Assembly: GCA_946803715.1 (NCBI GenBank) | Contig: CAMPET010000023.1 | Coordinates: 113,637-125,514, forward strand | Reading direction: 5' to 3' | DNA length: 11,878 nucleotides | Source: Beroe ovata | Taxonomy: Eukaryota; Ctenophora; Nuda; Beroida; Beroidae | Made by a program: the position numbers and the translations under genes | In this document: piece after piece, positions 9,401-11,878 of the stretch | How positions within the stretch are numbered: position 1 is the stretch's first letter | Layout: every line of letters starts with the position of its first letter | Notes under the pieces: model-generated | What the model was told of the DNA's origin: nothing | What the model saw: the letters and a program-made list of their open reading frames with translations, nothing else | The model's database searches: none

Positions 9401-11307
9401 CATCATGTATCCAGGTTGCTGATGCATGGGCATCTTGTGTCGCAACATGTGCTGATTAAAGCGAGGGGAAGCATGCATCATATGGGCTGACATGGCGCCC
9501 ATGTGCGCACCCTGGTTGACGGTCATGTTGGGCGCCTGATGCTGCGGTGGCAGTGAATCACACGGCGTAACAGAGGGAGGGCGTGACATGGCGTGACCCG
9601 GCGGATACTGGTACTGGGACTGTGTGAAGATGGGCGGCGCGCCACCACCCCCTGTCACCTTGTTCACCATGCCTTCGTCTTGACTTGACGCCTGAGAATA
9701 GGGGGTACTGGTAAAAATCCTGGGGGAGTTACAGACGATTCAAAATAGTGAAACTATGATGAAAATGGTGGAATTAGGAGCATAAGTCTTACTATAATTC
9801 GGTAAATAGTCAGGGTAAATTTGTCCAGACATTTCGGCGGTGCTAATTGATTGTGAGAATCGGAACAACAGGACAAAATAATAGGAGAAACAATGGTAGA
9901 TCCTTCCTTATCGCGATTAAAGCGCATCAAAAAAGATCAGGTTACAAAAAGTGGGGAAATCGTGCGATTTTTACAGATTGTTTGTGTGTGTGCGTGTGAG
10001 CAACAACATCATGGAAATAAGTGATCATTTCAAAGAGGCTATGCAAAAACAAGTTCGTACAAAGATGAACCAAAACACAAAGTAGCATTTTAGTCGGTAC
10101 ACTATTACATAATTGGTTCCAAGCAGTACCAATCAATGGAGTACATTCCACCTAACTTACAATGTTTGCAATGGCATACTCTCAGCATTGTAACACGCCA
10201 ACTTTCCTTTCAGAATTTTTTCCAAATCGTTTCTGTTTGTTTTGACACTTAGCATGCGCAGTATGTGTTTATTATGACAGTATACCATGGTGTAAAGTGT
10301 TTTGCTGAATGCTGCGGCAGGTGGCCCAATGGTCGCTAATATCGTATACTTTCAAATAAAGCCAGGTGTCTTTTGTATGAGAGTGAGAGAAACATTTATG
10401 TGTACTTGTTTGTTAATGGATGAGGGCAAAATATTATGAGAGACAGTATAATATTTTAGTGAGAAGAAGGGGGGGGAGACAAAAGTCAAAACTGATAAAG
10501 ACGGAAATAGTTGATAAAACACTGGACAAAATGTATCAAATAGGAGTATGGAAGTTTAATTGTGTTGTATAGAACACTTTGTTAACAACCGATAAAAGGC
10601 GAAACAAAAGGACGGTGTTATAGTGTGGCAATAATGGATTGAGCAGGACTAGTACCTCGAGTTTGATCGGAGCTGACTCTGAAGATGAAGGTGGTGCCAT
10701 GGTGCAGCCACTTCCCTGTGTTGACATCACAGTACCAGTCCCCTGAGTTGTCATGACAACCGAACCTGGCGTTGCCATGGCAACACAACCAGGTGGCAGG
10801 GAGGAAGAGGTGGCGCACGGCGATGTCTGGTGGCTTGTCGGCGGCGATTTATTCGCAAAGTTATTCGGCTGCGTCATTATCGTGATGGGTCCCATCAGCT
10901 GTCCGTTTTGGAGCATTTGACCTCCTGCAAACGTGTTATTATCATGGAATGCTGGCGGACTGCCAAATACCAAGTACACATTAAGCACACACGCGCGCGC
11001 ACTGTGCTTGTTCGGTTTAAATTGCTTGGCAGTTATTCAAACCCGGACTAATTTATCAACGTGGTATAATGTTATCTCCAGTATAACAAGTAACCATGGC
11101 AACATTGCAGAGCGTTGCTATGATAAGCTGCTAGAATGTGGTTTCCATGACAACACACACACACACACNCACATACACACACACACAAACACACACACCT
11201 GGCACAACTGAGCTGCTCATGATCACATTCATCTGAGGTTGCTGTTGTTGTTGTTGCTGAGGTTGTTGTTGGTGCATAGAGTGAAGAACTGATGACGTCA
11301 TTCCTCC
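5862..11307 (-). CDS. Met/Pro/Gln/His-rich zinc-finger protein (transcription or chromatin cofactor-like), four exons, 5'-partial
   Basis: Join on the minus strand 11307-11199, 10924-10656, 9691-8534, 6425-5862: 2100 nt, 699 residues plus TGA. Intron phases are 1, 0 and 0, and all fit. I do not recognise the family. Residues 1-36 are Gln-rich; 38-126 hold Ser/Thr-rich sequence with an 8-residue repeat; 127-506 are Met/Pro/His/Gln/Ser low complexity with an SHP/NQ repeat (about 350-431) and a GGG/HMMSGMM-type Met-Gly-Pro stretch (about 440-480). Residues 507-529 form one zinc finger, followed by an acidic helix-like stretch (DIDKAMEEALEG), a Q8 tract and Pro/Met-rich sequence to the end. Low complexity, polyQ and a single finger suggest a nuclear regulatory protein; that role is inferred. 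No start codon is proven: Met 3 of the first exon is possible, but more 5' exons are likely outside the window. Confidence 0.75.
6170..6182. promoter_or_regulatory. X-box-like motif inside the terminal exon
   Basis: GTTGCCTGGCAAC has perfect inverted GTTGCC/GGCAAC half-sites around a 1-bp spacer, within the RFX spacing range. It overlaps codons of the Gln-Val-Ala-Arg-Gln-Gln segment, so it may be coincidental or dual-use. Confidence 0.4.
7325..7390. repeat. (CA)n-type microsatellite
   Basis: Interrupted ACAC/ACAT/AAAC repeats on the plus strand, giving (TG)n on the transcribed minus strand of the intron. A simple-sequence repeat with no visible function. Confidence 0.9.
7426..7898. repeat. 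Two near-identical tandem copies (7426-7658 and 7660-7898) separated by one N
   Basis: Both copies start TTGTTACCTCATGG and end CGCGACCGTCCTG. I count four substitutions and one 6-bp insertion (TGGTCA-type, near 7757-7766) in the second copy. The unknown base at 7659 lies exactly at the junction, which points to an assembly join of two haplotypes or contig ends rather than a genuine duplication. The second copy continues into unique sequence. Confidence 0.9.
8534..9691 (-). CDS. Zinc-finger gene, large low-complexity exon ending in the first half of the finger
   Basis: 386 codons, phase 0 at both ends. The acceptor is ccccctattctcag and the donor is AACAAG before gttagt. Composition is strongly Met, Pro, Gln, His, Ser and Gly, and the exon is clearly GC-richer than its flanking introns. 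Residues repeat the pattern Q-[IMLV]-S-H-P at 8777-9022. The exon ends with the Cys-Pro-Ile-Cys-Asn-Lys half of the zinc finger. The frame stays open a few codons into the intron, and an in-frame ATG at 9670 is internal, not a start. Long open frames on the opposite strand are composition shadows. Confidence 0.85.
8777..9022 (-). repeat. Degenerate coding repeat, 7-8 residues per unit
   Basis: Protein units such as NQISHQAS, NQISHPS, IQVSHPT, NQMSAHPS, SQMSHPT and NQLSHPT follow one another with a 21-24-bp period. The shared pattern is Q-[IMLV]-S-H-P-[ST]. It is a diverged minisatellite that stayed in frame. Confidence 0.8.
9692..10655 (-). other. Intron of the zinc-finger gene, 964 bp, no gene seen
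   Basis: Bounded by gtacta (donor side, 10655) and ttctcag (acceptor side, 9692). AT-rich. It holds a short TG-rich run near 9979-9998, a G8 run near 10470, and a tRNA A-box-like string near 10325 without a B-box. No RNA gene or exon can be supported. Confidence 0.7.
10656..10924 (-). CDS. Zinc-finger gene exon with 24-bp coding repeat
   Basis: 269 nt. Starts after gtttgcag with GA completing a Gly codon and ends CTCGAG before gtacta, phase 0. The protein runs GGQMLQNGQLMG...APIKLE. In the middle, four 8- to 9-residue units (CVAMATPG, SVVMTTQG, TGTVMSTQG, SGCTMAPP) are encoded by a diverged repeat of about 24 bp. An alternative acceptor (tttggcag, exon from 10959) is open but in the wrong phase for the upstream donor. 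Confidence 0.7.
10680..10795 (-). repeat. 24-bp coding minisatellite-like repeat
   Basis: About four diverged units with a core ATG flanked by GTTGYC and RACAAC-type sequence. Two adjacent cores, at 10747 and 10771, are exactly 24 bp apart and both are perfect 14-bp palindromes. The repeat reads through in frame as the VxM-[AT]-T-x-G pattern. Confidence 0.7.
10747..11154. promoter_or_regulatory. Cluster of four RFX X-box-like palindromes
   Basis: GTTGTCATGACAAC (10747-10760) and GTTGCCATGGCAAC (10771-10784) are perfect 14-bp palindromes. GTAACCATGGCAAC (11090-11103) and GTTTCCATGACAAC (11141-11154) keep both half-sites. A decayed relative lies at 11114-11127. The second is the textbook X-box bound by RFX factors. 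Two sites lie in coding sequence and two in the adjacent 274-bp intron. Occupancy is inferred only. Confidence 0.5.
11153..11198. repeat. (CA)n microsatellite forming a splice donor on the minus strand
   Basis: Interrupted CA repeat with one N at 11169. Read on the minus strand it is (GT)n, and it starts exactly at the GT of the donor after the Gln-rich exon. Confidence 0.9.
11199..11307 (-). CDS. Zinc-finger gene, first visible exon (Gln-rich)
   Basis: 109 nt, 36 codons plus one base. The acceptor ttgatccacag ends at 11308 and the donor CCAG precedes gtgtgtgt. The protein runs GGMTSSVLHSMH, then a Gln stretch broken by Pro, then MNVIMSSSVVP. A stop codon lies upstream in frame (gttaacaag region), so either the exon begins here by splicing or translation starts at the ATG at 11301. 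The phase-1 donor matches the acceptor of the next exon. The donor GT belongs to a (GT)n/(CA)n microsatellite. Confidence 0.6.
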
Positions 11308-11878
11308 CTGTGGATCAACTTGTTAACAACATGGTTAATGATATGAATTTGATAACAACAAACTACAACACATATCATGCAGAAATGGAGTCAAATGGAC
11401 GAAAACATTGCCAAATGTAAGGCAAAGCTGATGCACAATTGAGACACATTTTCTAGGTCTTAACCTCATTTAAACCTTATTATACTCAGACATCTGCCTA
11501 AACAAAGACCCTCTAATTAACTAATTAGCTGTCAACTCAAACGCCCTTGGTAATTAGCATAACAATTACGATTCACAGAATTCAAGGAATGCAGACTGTA
11601 TAAACATACCCTAGACGTGAAATTAATCGGCGTATTTTAAACAATTCATGTTAGTTTAAGATTGAAAGTGTTAAAAATAATATTAGCATAGAAAAACCGT
11701 TCCGCTTCGGTTCATTCACGTGATCGAAGCATGCATGTCTATCAAAATAAATCGCGATACAAATTAATTAGAATTGAAATGATAATAATCATTACAGAGG
11801 CAGTACTCTCACACATAATGGAGATTGTTCAAGACAATGATTGGAAGAGTGAAAGAAATTGTGTGTGTGTGTGTGTGT
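11308..11878 (-). other. Upstream intron or 5' flank of the zinc-finger gene; no exon seen
   Basis: AT-rich DNA with four TAATTA homeodomain-core motifs (11514, 11522, 11551, 11765), one CACGTG (11717) and a terminal (TG)n tract (11860-11878). I see no convincing further exon or promoter element for the minus-strand gene. Confidence 0.5.
11860..11878. repeat. (TG)n microsatellite at the window end
   Basis: TG repeat running off the right edge. Together with the (TG)10 at the left edge it suggests that the contig ends where simple repeats stopped assembly. Confidence 0.95.

Noticed and set aside
9670-9691. ATG at 9670 as the start of a separate gene
   Set aside because: The frame is open upstream to a strong acceptor at 9692 and joins in phase with the exon at 10656-10924.
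10325-10380. tRNA-like A-box (TGGCCCAATGG)
   Set aside because: No B-box GGTTCGANTCC follows at a suitable distance and no cloverleaf can be drawn.
10656-10959. Alternative acceptor giving an exon from 10959 (SPPAFHDNN...)
   Set aside because: It is phase 0 and does not match the phase-1 donor at 11199, whereas the 10924 acceptor does.

Overview
The window reads as nuclear DNA of an invertebrate-type metazoan. Two protein-coding genes are broken into short exons with GT...AG introns, one encodes an animal-type conventional protein kinase C, (TG)n/(CA)n microsatellites are common, and noncoding DNA is AT-rich. No phylum can be named from the sequence alone. There is no sign of operons, CRISPR arrays, phage or bacterial genes.

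Layout. (1) Positions 1-255 are intron. (2) Positions 256-2121 (+) hold the last six coding exons of a conventional PKC: 317 residues running from just after the glycine loop to the stop codon. All five internal introns are phase-consistent, and a probable 3'UTR intron (2122-2357) begins directly at the stop codon. (3) Positions 2358-5861 are intergenic/3'UTR sequence with no supported gene. (4) Positions 5862-11307 (-) hold four exons that join in frame into the C-terminal 699 residues of a Met/Pro/Gln/His-rich nuclear-type protein. It has one classical zinc finger, whose two halves lie on exons separated by a 2.1-kb intron. (5) Positions 11308-11878 are upstream intron or 5' sequence. Both ends of the window fall in (TG)n.

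The two genes are convergent (tail to tail), about 3.7 kb apart. Nothing suggests they work together. PKC is a cytosol/membrane Ser/Thr kinase of Ca2+/diacylglycerol signalling. The other protein looks like a chromatin or transcription cofactor that I cannot assign to a named family.

The least expected signal is a set of seven RFX/X-box-like sites. Four lie between 10747 and 11154, including a perfect 14-bp GTTGCCATGGCAAC palindrome inside a coding 24-bp repeat. Other points are a tandem duplication with an N exactly at its junction (probably an assembly join), a perfect hairpin carrying a CRE-type site in the predicted PKC 3'UTR intron, and coding minisatellite-like repeats in two exons of the zinc-finger gene. 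I found no clear new biological system.
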